From Fragilaria crotonensis (Eukaryota > Bacillariophyta > Fragilariophyceae > Fragilariales > Fragilariaceae), in assembly GCA_022925895.1 (NCBI GenBank), contig JAKSYS010000048.1:99099-163098 (forward strand): 64,000 nt of DNA. The letters run 5' to 3'. Positions 30,378 through 40,261 of this stretch are shown piece by piece. The notes under the pieces are model-generated. The model saw only the letters and a list, made by a program, of their open reading frames with translations. It was not told where the DNA came from and searched no databases. Within the stretch, counting starts at the first letter, position 1. Every line of letters begins with the position of its first letter. Position numbers and translations under genes: made by a program.

Positions 30378-31655
30378 ATGATGAAAAGCCCAGCCTACGC
30401 CGTCGTTGCAGACTCTGAGAGCAGTCTTCACAACGATATCGTTGTCCATGGAAAAGCCATAGCTCCGCTTGTAGACCGCAGAAAGCGTGAATTGGGTCTA
30501 GCGTTCGTCACTGGAACCGTTCTCGGAGGTCTTTTGCTTTGGTTGCTGCTCCTAGCCTCCGGTAGTTTTGATCCGCAGGCGCCTGCGCCATCGCTACTAC
30601 CGGTAGATGTGCCAACCGTGAGCCATTCCGAAGCAAATGGGACTGCAATTCATCCCCTGAAACCTCCTCCACAGAATGAAACTCAGTCAGCGCAGCAACA
30701 ACAACAAGACAACGATCAACAAACCCACCACGACCAACAAGGGACTCACGGGAACGAAAATCCGGAGTCATCATCGTGGTGGTCAGCGGCCACTAGTACG
30801 GTTTCGGGATGGTTTGGTGGTGGCGATGCACACCATCCCACGAAACTGGCGGGAGGCGGACGGGATTGGCTCGTTGACGCTCAAACAGGTACAGTGGCAG
30901 CCAAATTGAATCCTACATTCCGCTTGGCTGTTGGTCCTGCTCTCCTAGTTTTAGTCCCATCCGATTCTGAACGTGCCCTGTTCTTCTTGCAGTCGCCGAC
31001 TGCTTCCGTGCATAACGTTGATTTAGTTGTTGATCCCAATGGTGAGTTTGTTGGATTCCCCAAGGAAACACCAGCGACATTGGAGGGCTTTGAATATTTT
31101 GATACGGTTGTGTCCCCCTTTGTCGAACCACTATCGATCACGTATAAGGAAGATAACTTTCTCGTCTATGATGATGAGTACGTGTTGGATGTTTCCTTTT
31201 GGAAGATTGTGGAAGGACAGACTGTGAACTTCGTGAAGGCCTTGGATGGATCGACGTTTACCACGCATGGCGGTCGCGACTGGATCTGGAATGAGAATGG
31301 AAGTCTAAGTCCGAAACTGAACAAGGCATTAGTGCTGGGAAGAGGACCGCAGACACTTATCATTACGCAACGAGAGGACCAAGCTTTGCATCTTTCTCAT
31401 GCTCAGGAGTTGGCTAACGGTGAGACTGTTCCAATGGAGTTGGCTGGAGCGCAGCAGGGGATTGATGCCAAAGAAGTACAAACAACAAGTGATGGTTGGC
31501 TTTACCGCGAGACAGTTCTTGTGAACAAAAATCCCATTCGCATCAAGTATGATGGGAATTTCATTCTCACTTCCGATGAGAACTTCGCCTTGGATATCGC
31601 TGAATGGAAACTGGAACAAGACAACGTTGTCACATTCGTTGGCGGAAATGACTAA
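30378..31655 (+). CDS. Type II membrane protein with a duplicated ~135-residue lumenal unit
   Basis: 425 residues from the ATG at 30378 (MMKSPAY); the open frame upstream has no ATG. A basic cytosolic N-terminus (DRRKRELG) precedes one membrane segment (38-61, FVTGTVLGGLLLWLLLLAS), then a Gln/His-rich disordered linker. The rest is two copies of one unit: copy 1 (about 160-290) begins GGRDWLVDAQTGTVAAKLNP and ends DVSFWKIVEGQTVNFV; copy 2 (about 297-425) begins GGRDWIWNENGSLSPKLNK and ends DIAEWKLEQDNVVTFV. The 'W..n..G.l.pkLn..l.lG' pattern resembles beta-trefoil (ricin-type lectin) strands, so carbohydrate binding in the secretory pathway is possible. Topology suggests a Golgi or cell-surface protein. 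Converges with the gene at 31738-32826, 82 bp between stops. Confidence 0.8.
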   Translation: MMKSPAYAVVADSESSLHNDIVVHGKAIAPLVDRRKRELGLAFVTGTVLGGLLLWLLLLASGSFDPQAPAPSLLPVDVPTVSHSEANGTAIHPLKPPPQNETQSAQQQQQDNDQQTHHDQQGTHGNENPESSSWWSAATSTVSGWFGGGDAHHPTKLAGGGRDWLVDAQTGTVAAKLNPTFRLAVGPALLVLVPSDSERALFFLQSPTASVHNVDLVVDPNGEFVGFPKETPATLEGFEYFDTVVSPFVEPLSITYKEDNFLVYDDEYVLDVSFWKIVEGQTVNFVKALDGSTFTTHGGRDWIWNENGSLSPKLNKALVLGRGPQTLIITQREDQALHLSHAQELANGETVPMELAGAQQGIDAKEVQTTSDGWLYRETVLVNKNPIRIKYDGNFILTSDENFALDIAEWKLEQDNVVTFVGGND

Positions 31656-31737
31656 AGACTCAGGTATGCATGAGCTGGTTGTTGACGGATATTTATGTTA
31701 CCAGGAGCTTCGTACTCCAGCATTGTACTCTAGTAGA

Positions 31738-32826
31738 CTATGTTAATTCTATGGACGACTCCCGTTCGCCGTACGCGTTCAGGCCCACATCGCCAAGCGA
31801 TCTGATAGATATTGAGCTGACTGAAGAAAGTGATACATTCTCACCCTTGTCATAGGATGGCATACACACAAAATAGAATCCTTCTTGCTTGGAAAGCTTT
31901 CGAGACTTGCATCTGTCGACATCCGAATTTGTGGCGGGGGCGCTTAAACCGTTCATTGTGTTGCAAGGGTCTGTATCACAGTCTGCGGGCTTGAGAGAAT
32001 GGACAAAGTTCGCCCCACGAATAATTTTTCCTTCTTGAATCGATTGCTGCGTCGCGAATACACATCGTTTCGTAACTCTGTACACAACCAACGCCGCAGG
32101 CCCCAGCAGCGCCATCGCCAACGTCAAACATATCCACCCCACCTGTTTGTTTTCATCTGGCAGCTTTCTCACTGCGTGTATCGCTCCTGCAACACTCAAG
32201 GCGACGAAAATGCCACCCAATGCCAAAGTGATGCAAAAAATTCTCGAATGTGCCAAGGCCTCCTCCTGCTCGCGTTTATACTTGGCCTCCCAGTCGTCTT
32301 GTAACATTCCAGAGGTTGGTTCGTAGGGCAAAACAACCAACCAAACATTTGCAAAGCCCTCTTCCAACAGCTGGTCTGTGGTAAAAGCCTTGCGAACTTG
32401 AAAGGTATTCCCTTCATGTTCATAAATGTAATCAATTATCGCATGATATGCAGGTATTCCGGGGGTATCCCCTCCCGACATGTCAACTTTCGACTCTAGA
32501 ACATGACCCTGAACCGGTATCGCATCCTTTGCATAGTGCGACATGCTGGTTTGAAAGAGCGGTCGGATAGTGAAAATGGTCCAACCAAAGGCGATTCCCA
32601 TACAGAGCCAAACATCTGAGATGGAGGACGCTACCGGTTCGTCGTCCTCCTCCTCTTCCTCCGGCACTTCGATGGGAACTTCCATTCCATGACTTCGTAG
32701 GAGACGGCCGACAGTGGTTATCGCTCCCCCGTCCGTTCTCATTGTTGTTGCTATTATCATGACGACAAGGACAAGGAGAAATATGCAAAGCACTGGTGCC
32801 TTGGATTGAACTGTTCTTGTTGTCAT
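31738..32826 (-). CDS. Four-TM membrane protein, function unknown
   Basis: Intronless, 362 residues, ATG at 32824-32826. Hydrophobic segments: VLCIFLLVLVVMIIATTM near the N-terminus, VWLCMGIAFGWTIFTI, IFCITLALGGIFVALSVAGAI and ICLTLAMALLGPAALVVY. A very acidic stretch (EEEEEDDE) follows the first. Between TM2 and TM3 is an extramembrane domain (IPVQGHVLESKVD ... YHAIIDYIYEHEGNTFQVRKAF ... VWLVVLPYEPTSG) whose 'vkG.V......Y.v.v.Y...g..f......LP..P' logic recalls DUF3592-type domains; this is only a resemblance. The tail is Ser-rich and cytosolic. Localisation (plasma membrane or an organelle) cannot be told. Confidence 0.75.
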   Translation of the reverse strand: MTTRTVQSKAPVLCIFLLVLVVMIIATTMRTDGGAITTVGRLLRSHGMEVPIEVPEEEEEDDEPVASSISDVWLCMGIAFGWTIFTIRPLFQTSMSHYAKDAIPVQGHVLESKVDMSGGDTPGIPAYHAIIDYIYEHEGNTFQVRKAFTTDQLLEEGFANVWLVVLPYEPTSGMLQDDWEAKYKREQEEALAHSRIFCITLALGGIFVALSVAGAIHAVRKLPDENKQVGWICLTLAMALLGPAALVVYRVTKRCVFATQQSIQEGKIIRGANFVHSLKPADCDTDPCNTMNGLSAPATNSDVDRCKSRKLSKQEGFYFVCMPSYDKGENVSLSSVSSISIRSLGDVGLNAYGERESSIELT

Positions 32827-33794
32827 CGCACTTTAAGCCATGTCACGCAAATCAACGATTTCGAGAAGTCTCCAAAAAGCCCTGTAAGCTTGAACTTCTT
32901 CCGATGCTCGCTGCTTCCCGCAAGTCTAGTAGGGTCAGAGGGTGTTTTTTACGCATCCAAGTCTATATCCCAAGATTACAGCGAATGGTACTGCAGCTGG
33001 ACCTTCACGTTACCGTCTATGTGTTGCCGAAAGAGTGAGCCGTTGAGTCGTTTTGCCGCGTACTGAGAGTACACATGTACTCATAGTGCACTCCAATTTT
33101 TGTGCGCATAGCGGCTGGCTTTTGCTCCGAAATACTACAGTACATACAACCTACGTCACATGTCATACTGTATGCATCCGGATTACGTTACACGCGCAGT
33201 TGAGCGACCGGTAGACCCCCTACAGTAGTCCGTACGTCAAGTGTGACAGCCTGGGAGCCTGGTCGTCACTGTATGAACAACTCCAGTACTCCATGCGTAT
33301 GACCTTACCAGCTACAACAACTGCTACAACTATAGTATTCCAGTACAAGTACTACGGTCGATCCCATCGATCACTGCCATTGATGAAGGATTGAGAGGAT
33401 CATTTTGTTACGGCTTAGATTCCAAGTCATTAATGACGATGAGCGAAGCATTGCAAGTCGTTAGCTTAATGGGGAAGAAAAATATAACTAGCGACCACCT
33501 GAAATGTAAGACATCCATCGGATCCGGAGAATTCCTGTTGCATGGAAGCCTCCAGAATCACTCTATTCATAGGTCGAAGGAACTACCGCTAGCATCCACT
33601 CGGTGACCGAGTATTGTAACAATGGGCGCTTCAAGTTAAACATATTACTTCAGCATTCTCGGGGATGTCATGCGCCTCTGGTGCATGTATTCTATTCCGC
33701 CGTCTCCTTTTATTTGGAGTCTGATAAACTTGAGATGGCGCTTCCAATGACTGCAAAGGCTGCGAAAAAGGTACTCGGTGAGTCGTTCTCAACT
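32827..33794. other. Intergenic region, no supported gene
   Basis: Includes a GTAC/CAGTAC-rich block (33060-33370) that probably serves as promoter for the membrane protein gene. A 55-70 codon plus-strand frame ending at 33606 is open but has no recognisable feature. A possible extra 3' exon of the FHA-RING gene at about 33730-33780 (minus) was considered but not proved. Confidence 0.35.
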
Positions 33795-34433
33795 TTAGCA
33801 CATAGCTCTCATAGGCAGAGATATTCCTACCTCTTTTCCACTGCGTTTCAAATACACGGCGCTGTCGTCAGCGTCTAAGCATCGCTCCTGTACCAACTCC
33901 AACACCAGCCCATCCAAACATCTGTCTTTGATTCTTGACTGTACCACAGTTCGACAGGATGCGCACTCCGCCGCTTCGCAACACTGATTACAAAATCGAT
34001 GACCACATGGCACTAGAATCATAGCTGAAACCAAGAGCTCCATGCAAATGGGACAGGCCACATGATCAGTTAGCTTCCGTTTGGCAGCGGAGGACAGTTC
34101 GGAGGAACTCGTTGCCACTTCGCTGTATCTCACTTGATAACTGTAGCTATCTTTCCACAGAGAAAGTACATCGCCGTGATTCAATGCCGTTTCTCCAGTA
34201 AGAGGTTTATTGCCCAATCGAACATAGTGGTCTGTTTTCAGTGGAGCAGCGTAAAGAGTTTCATCTCGCCACTCGAGCCTCAGCAATTCGCGTGAAACAT
34301 GCTTCAACTCAATGATCGTATTGATATCGTTTCGCCCAATCACAATCGGACAATCGGGGTAAACGCGAAGCATGGGACGCTTATCAGTCTCATCGTCGAC
34401 ATCTAACAGCGGAACAAGCTTTGCAACAGACAT
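33795..34433 (-). CDS. FHA-RING protein (putative E3 ubiquitin ligase)
   Basis: 212 residues from the ATG at 34431-34433; the longer open frame upstream is GTAC-rich promoter DNA. Residues 20-105 form an FHA domain (IVIGRNDIN, HVSRELLRL, NHGDVLSLW) that binds phospho-threonine peptides. Residues 127-160 form a C3HC4 RING finger (CPICMELL..., CGHRFCNQCC, CASC), which recruits E2 enzymes. The same order is found in CHFR and RNF8, known for mitotic checkpoint and DNA-damage ubiquitination, but this protein is much shorter. A donor-like GTAGGA occurs at the KRSGKE codons near the end, so the last 11 residues could be intron read-through and a different C-terminus is possible. Confidence 0.82.
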   Translation of the reverse strand: MSVAKLVPLLDVDDETDKRPMLRVYPDCPIVIGRNDINTIIELKHVSRELLRLEWRDETLYAAPLKTDHYVRLGNKPLTGETALNHGDVLSLWKDSYSYQVRYSEVATSSSELSSAAKRKLTDHVACPICMELLVSAMILVPCGHRFCNQCCEAAECASCRTVVQSRIKDRCLDGLVLELVQERCLDADDSAVYLKRSGKEVGISLPMRAMC

Positions 34434-35543
34434 GGTGCAATCAGAATCCAGATTGTGTAGCGTGTTGCCTAAATTCTCCTTGTACAAAATGTACGTAGTA
34501 CGTAGTAGATTGCCATAAACAGAGTAGTCACGTAATTTGGGAAACGGGATTCGGGATGTACAGTACGCCAGTAATTGTTTTCCATGAAACCTGTACAAGT
34601 ACCTGATACTTGTACCCTGGTACAAGGTACCAGGTACAAGTACCGGAGTTTGAAAATACAAGTATGAATACAAGAACAAGTATGCGATACCAAGTACTTG
34701 TACCAAGTATTTCTGGAGTGTACTGTACAAGGTACAAGTACCGTTGACTTAGTCGGAGTGCAGGATGCACCTACTGCTCTCTTAACTTCAAATGAAGAAC
34801 TATCATATGACCTTTGGGTTGCATACTTTAAGCCCTTTGGCATTGGAATCCTTGCCCTAATTTTGTTCAACGTCTGTTCCTTATGGGCATTTCCTTTGTA
34901 TGTTAGTAAATCTCAGGAAGGGGCTCCACTGGGTCCCATTTGAGCAGGCATTGTGAATACCTCACTTGCAGGTGGGGAGTACGGAATTGTTTATGACATC
35001 CTAAGCACTTGTTACTGAAATACATACTTGTCCTTGAAAGTGTTGATGCCCAAGTGTCCTGCATTTTGTTAACTGAATGGTAACTACGACCAAGTTACAA
35101 AATTGTATCATGCAATAACAATACCAAGCCCAGGACTCCTGATTGACAAGAACTCGTTGGCATGGCACAGTCAGGAAATACAAACCATGATAAGCATGTA
35201 ACTGATCACACCATTGACTTGGGAACAACTGATGGGCAACAACTCCAAGTTCGGGTCTCGAATGGGAGTTTCAGTGATAGTGACGACTGTTGGTAATGCT
35301 TCGATTCCTGTGAGCTACATTTGCATTGGTAGGCGTCTACTCTCAGAAATTTGTTACCAATCGCTTCCTGGATTGCGATGACCATCCGCTGGGACCTCGA
35401 AAACAGAAACTGATCGGTGTCTCGATTAAGTGGAGGCCCTTCCGACACTGATTCAGTCGCTGGTAATGGAGTCTCTTACAGTTCATGAACAAAACGTGTT
35501 CGAAATAAGCTTCATGGGCAGAAAGGACATCGGGAATCACACT
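34434..35543. other. Intergenic DNA with an extreme GTAC-palindrome block
   Basis: 34560-34745 is a dense run of GTACAAGTACC, GGTACCAGGTACAAGTACC and related words that can fold back on itself many times; it precedes the FHA-RING gene. The rest (34750-35540) has only short frames and no recognised gene. Confidence 0.45.
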
Positions 35544-36410
35544 CTATTTCCGAGACGACTTGCTGGCGCTGTGTTGTGCATCAACAACTCCTACGTTCCG
35601 CATGGCAGCAACGTAGACGGGATCGTTGCGAGTATCTGGAAATTCCATCAAGAGTTTTTGCAGCAGGGCGCGTGGAGTAGGCGAAGATGGCGAATAATTT
35701 TTCAGGTACTCCTTCAATAAGTCACCTCGTTTCAAGGAAGCTCGGTACTCTGCATGAGCCGATTCCAAGGCGGGCAACACTTGTTGCGGCAAGATGACAT
35801 CATGCCGAGTGGTTGAGAAGGTACTATACAGTAGTTCTGAAGAGCCCACGCCATTGTCTACAATTCGCACCACCCCTGAAGCGACTAGTAACTCAAGAAT
35901 ATCCTGCAGCGATCGACGACATGGTGGAAGATTGTATTCCAACTGAGCTTTCGAGAGTGGTCCGTACAACTGCAACAAACCAAGAACATCGTGAGTTATC
36001 TGCACAACGTGCGCGTCGGCTAACAATGCTGGGTTTGTTTTTCGTTTCTTCGGCACAGGCTGCTGCTGCAGCGGTGATGCTGCAGTCGATGCGTTCGTGC
36101 TCGGTTTTTGTGAAATGCTAGCGAAAGGTTTACCAATAGCTGCAGCTGCTATCAAAGGCGATGAAGACGGAGATGGCGACTTCCTCCCAACTACGTTTAT
36201 GGAATCCACTGATTTCGGTGGAGGTTCATTAACGACACCAAGCTCAGCTAAAGGTGCACCTATATCTGGAATCCTCGCGTCCTTTTTTTTCTCTTGTCCC
36301 TTTGACTCGGATACGACAGCAACGCTCTTGGAGCATTCATCCGAACTTAGCGAAGTCTCGGCGTGAGCCATGGATGGGTCTGCAGATGCTGAAGTAGCGT
36401 TGTTGTTCAT
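35544..36410 (-). CDS. Putative winged-helix protein
   Basis: Intronless, 288 residues, ATG at 36408-36410. The first 130 residues are low-complexity and charged, ending in PVPKKRKTN, a good nuclear localisation signal. Residues about 133-200 (HDVLGLLQLYGPLSKAQLEYNLPPCRRSLQDILELLVASGVVRIVD...LLYSTF) have the helix-helix-helix-wing pattern of a winged-helix DNA- or protein-binding domain, then a helical C-terminus (LESAHAEYRASLKRGDLLKEYLKNY). A nuclear regulatory role is likely from these features; no specific family was recognised. Confidence 0.65.
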   Translation of the reverse strand: MNNNATSASADPSMAHAETSLSSDECSKSVAVVSESKGQEKKKDARIPDIGAPLAELGVVNEPPPKSVDSINVVGRKSPSPSSSPLIAAAAIGKPFASISQKPSTNASTAASPLQQQPVPKKRKTNPALLADAHVVQITHDVLGLLQLYGPLSKAQLEYNLPPCRRSLQDILELLVASGVVRIVDNGVGSSELLYSTFSTTRHDVILPQQVLPALESAHAEYRASLKRGDLLKEYLKNYSPSSPTPRALLQKLLMEFPDTRNDPVYVAAMRNVGVVDAQHSASKSSRK

Positions 36411-38151
36411 CTTGGCATGCGAATGGCAGAGGTTTCCTCATCGTCTGATCCGATGAGAAAAAGACCCGGTGAGAGATCCAAATCAATGGACGATGGACAG
36501 ACGGATGAGTTGAGTTGGAGTTCGCCTTTTTTTAACACACGTACTACTACACGCTTGCAGTTCTAGAGTGTACCATCAGGTACTACGGTAGCTACCGGTA
36601 GAGTACATAGAACTGAGACATCTCTACGCTACTGTATTACTTGGCAGTGGTGCATTTTACTAGTATAAGCAGCCTGAAGTTCCTTCCGGTATTGCAGAAT
36701 CGCACCAATAACTCAATCAAACAAAAGTTGTGGGGCAAATTGCATGCTTCCCATTGCCTCAGAATTCAGAATGTAATGAAGATCTCCATCATTTCATGAG
36801 CTGTAACATCTTCTTCAAGAAGTTCTAGACTTGTGTTTATGACCGTGCTGGGAGTGGCAAGCATTTGAGGAATTACTGCAGCAGCAAAATTCATAAAGTT
36901 TTGTCTAAATTGGAACTTGCCAAGGGACAATCAGCAACCTGAAAAAATGTGAGCAAATTACACAGGCTAACCTCTTATGGGAATATTTCTCAACAAGAGC
37001 TAAGTACTAGGTAGCTACTAACCAACCTTGGCTCGTCCTGGTGCCCACCCAGCAATGTAGGGATCAAAGGATGAGGGATATGCACTTACAGGGTTTGGCT
37101 AGCGAGTAAAATAGCTTCCCACATGATTAAACTCCATGCCCTCTTCACAGATGTGAACAAAGGTTAGCAACTTACCATTGCACAAATCATCACCATTAAC
37201 AACCTAATGGCCCTGCTCAGCCCTAGAATCAGCCATTGGTGTCTGTGTTCTGTGTTCCTGGTGCCTCACAATAGCTGTGAAAGTAATGTTTCAGCTGTCG
37301 TCATGTACCCACTTGATTACAAAGAGACCATTGGCAAGCCAATTAAGTTGATTGGCCATTCCTGATTGCATAATAGTTTTATAAAGATTGTTGTTGTTGT
37401 TTTGCTAGTAGAAACTGCTGGTGGTCTATTGTCTTGGGTAATGGTGCAACAATCTTGTCGAGCAACCTGTCCTAGCTAGTTTCTCTGTGGTGTCTTTCCA
37501 GCAAACGATCAAAGCTTGTACTCTTGGGTTTGACATGACAATGGCATGACATTCAAAGAGCTAGGCATCAATTGTATAGGGATTACAATGCTTGCTGGTG
37601 CTAAATGTACAAGAAGAAGGCTTTGCATCCTCGATAAATTACTTCGACTTATTAATTGGCAAACTTATCATATCTGAGGGGCTACATATCTTGCTAAAGT
37701 TATCTTCTTGCTGCAACCAAGTCCCAGCTGCCTATGGATTATAGACATGGCTGAAATGACATCAATCGTGACGTCGCATTGCCATTGTGCCGATGCCGTA
37801 ATGTCTACTGTCCACTGTCCAGAGTCCAGAGTACTGTACATAGTATGGTAGTATATGCGGACAGTACGACGTCCAGTCATATGACATACTCGGAGTACTG
37901 TACTATTCATCGGAAATAGGAATACGACGTGACTACGCCAGATTGATTGGGTTTGGTATGTTGTCTTTTGATCAAGTCTTTGTCCAGTGTGTAGCGTGTG
38001 GACCGGTAATCGTCCGTTAAATAAGCAATGATTAGAAAGCTCCGCGTGCGACACTAAAAAAAGCGGGTTAACAATTCTTAAGTTGTAGCCTGAGAGTATC
38101 TCACCATGTTTCTAAAAATGCAACAGATTTGCGAGTAGGATATCGCAGTTC
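36411..38151. other. 1.7 kb without a supported gene
   Basis: 36540-36620 is GTAC/TACTACGGTAGCTACC-rich, as in promoters here. 36650-37650 is AT-rich with no usable frame on either strand and a texture like 11.8-13.0 kb; it may be old repeat DNA. A minus ORF at 37668-38054 runs through GTAC-rich sequence and is not believed. Confidence 0.4.
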
Positions 38152-38724
38152 TTAAGTGCCACAATACGCAGCCCCTGTGCCGCAGTATCCAAATTTGGAG
38201 CAGCAATCACCTTGATTGGGACAGACACCGATGCCGATGACACCTCCGCCACAAACTTTGATGTTAGCGCCCTGAGTAGGCTTTCTTGTCGGTCGACGAG
38301 TTGGTCGACGGGTTGGTCGACGAGTTGGTCGACGGGTTGGGCGGCGGGTTGGCTTACGTGTACCGCAATACGCTACACCAGTTCCACAGTATCCAAACTT
38401 GGAGCAACACAACGAACGATCGGAGCAGACTCCATTGCCGACAACACCTCCACCACACAAAACCGGATTATTGGGAGACGGCGTAGGCTTGCGAGTTGGG
38501 CGGCGGGATGGCTTAGGTGAGCTACCACAATAATCTGCACCAGGTCCGCAGTATCCAAACTTCGAGCAACAATATCCAGCAATCGAACAGACTCCGTCGC
38601 CGACAACACCATTGCCACACGTTGCAGCAGAAGTGAAAGCGACAAAAAATGAGGCGAGGATAACAAGGAAAAACATCCTGCATGGCGAACTTGGCGCAGA
38701 GCGACTCCTGCAATCACCTGTCAT
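38152..38724 (-). CDS. Secreted protein with three hevein-like chitin-binding domains
   Basis: 190 residues from the ATG at 38724, or 174 from the ATG at 38676, which directly begins a signal peptide (MFFLVILASFFVAFTSA). Three domains follow at about 36-67, 90-121 and 158-189, each of the form CG.GVVG.GVC.....CCSKFGYCG.G..YCG: the hevein/CBM18 fold that binds chitin, here with six cysteines rather than the usual eight. They are linked by SRRPTRKPTPS and by a run of seven RRPT-type units encoded by 12-bp tandem repeats. No catalytic domain is present. Diatoms secrete chitin fibres and cell-wall proteins, so binding to extracellular chitin or silica-associated matrix is a fair inference; the arginine-rich linkers could also touch silica. 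Confidence 0.88.
   Translation of the reverse strand: MTGDCRSRSAPSSPCRMFFLVILASFFVAFTSAATCGNGVVGDGVCSIAGYCCSKFGYCGPGADYCGSSPKPSRRPTRKPTPSPNNPVLCGGGVVGNGVCSDRSLCCSKFGYCGTGVAYCGTRKPTRRPTRRPTRRPTRRPTRRPTRKPTQGANIKVCGGGVIGIGVCPNQGDCCSKFGYCGTGAAYCGT
38275..38345. repeat. 12-bp tandem repeat coding RRPT units
   Basis: GTTGGTCGACGA/GTTGGTCGACGG units alternate in the linker of the chitin-binding gene; unit number is likely variable between alleles. Confidence 0.8.
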
Positions 38725-39324
38725 CGTTCAATTGCTATGATGCAAATTACTCTTTCGTCAGTTGAGAGTGCAACTTAGTTGATGACAGAATTTTGGCCTC
38801 GCCTTGGCATCCATGTTCCAAATGACATACTACCTGCTACTGCAGTACAACTGTACAACGCCTCTGCGCACATGGCACACATGTCGTCATATATCGAACT
38901 CCAGGTATGAATACACATCAACCCGAATAGGAGCCATATCACAAGGCGGCGGGATTCAGTTACTGCACTTAAGATATATGTGCATTTACAATATATTTAC
39001 GACAGTTCACTCCAGAAACCACAGAGTATCTAATATCTAAGATACACATGAAAATCAAACCCGGGTGCGCTAAGGACGAAGCACGGAAGGTATCATACTC
39101 GATTATAACATACTTATGCATGGATACGTAGAATCATTCCCAGAACCCACTCATGCATAATATGTACATAGCATACTGTACTCCGAGTACATATTAACGC
39201 CATAATCGGAGTATGATACATGATATACACATGCTCGTTGCTCATGTAGTATGTACCTGCTACTTGTACTGAGTCCACAATACTCGTACATACTATCTAC
39301 TATCTACCCCAGTACTACGCACTA
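38725..39324. other. Intergenic DNA left of the nested MITEs
   Basis: No gene. Rich in TACTG/GTAC/TATAC words at 39110-39320. Likely contains the promoter of the chitin-binding gene. Confidence 0.4.
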
Positions 39325-39930
39325 CTCCCTCCGTCCGGATATAGCAGTCCCAACTAATATTTTAAAGGGGTTCCCATCCGGTGTCTTTCAGTCATTTGGA
39401 CGTAGGCTGTTGGTATCTTTCTACACGATGGCGAGGCATGCGCTCTCTCAACCGACGCTACTTAGAGAAATTTCCGCATTGTGACAAAAAATTCCGCATA
39501 ATTGGCATTCAATATGTCATGTCGAATGAAACACATGGAAACGGAACAGTATTCAAAGTAACGGCCACTAATAGTTACATAGAGTTTTGAATGAGCCTTG
39601 TATGAGGAAAAGTGTCCTTGCAATTCGAGACACGATTTTTAATTAACCAAATCCGTTAGTTTTTCCTATATGGTGCGATATTGATTTAGTAAGCACATAA
39701 AAGGGGTGAACAATGACCGTTAATGACTTCATGCAAAACTACCGTCAGGACTGCAACCTTTCAGGTATCACAGCGTTCTGTAAACGATTTTTTTGTTTAG
39801 CCCCAGTACGTTTTGTGTTCGTCATGTATAGTTGAAAAGTCGTAACGGAAGCTTTGGGACCGGGGAGGTCATCTGCGCGAGTTAAAGCCTTAGGCCGTTG
39901 TTATACAAGAAAATAAAACATTGAAGTTTT

Positions 39931-39986
39931 GAAGTTTCGAACATTCATAACCTATTATCTATCGGGTTATGAATGTTCGAAACTTC
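39931..39986. repeat. Hairpin: 22-bp perfect arms, 12-bp loop
   Basis: Left arm 39931-39952 begins GAAGTTTCGAACATTC; right arm 39965-39986 is its exact complement. The same word recurs near 41064 and in the palindrome at 41152-41204. Confidence 0.85.
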
Positions 39987-40261
39987 ATTCGACCTTGTAC
40001 ATTATTATACGGCAAAACAAAATATTGAAGTTTTGAAGTACAATTATTTCAAGGTCACTCTCGTTGAGGCACACTTACTCGAATCTGCACTTAAACGAGT
40101 ACAAATGATGCATCCTCTCTTGTTACCTTCCTCCTTCTTCAGCTTCTGAAGCAAGGAGGTGTATCTCTACAAGCAGCATGAGTCTTTTACAAGGAGAGAC
40201 AACAGTAGAGACGACGAGCGAGGACACCAGACCCGGAGACGACGAACCGTGTATCATTCGA

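Noticed and set aside
37668-38054. 128-codon minus ORF
   Set aside because: Runs through GTAC-rich promoter-like DNA with no domain.
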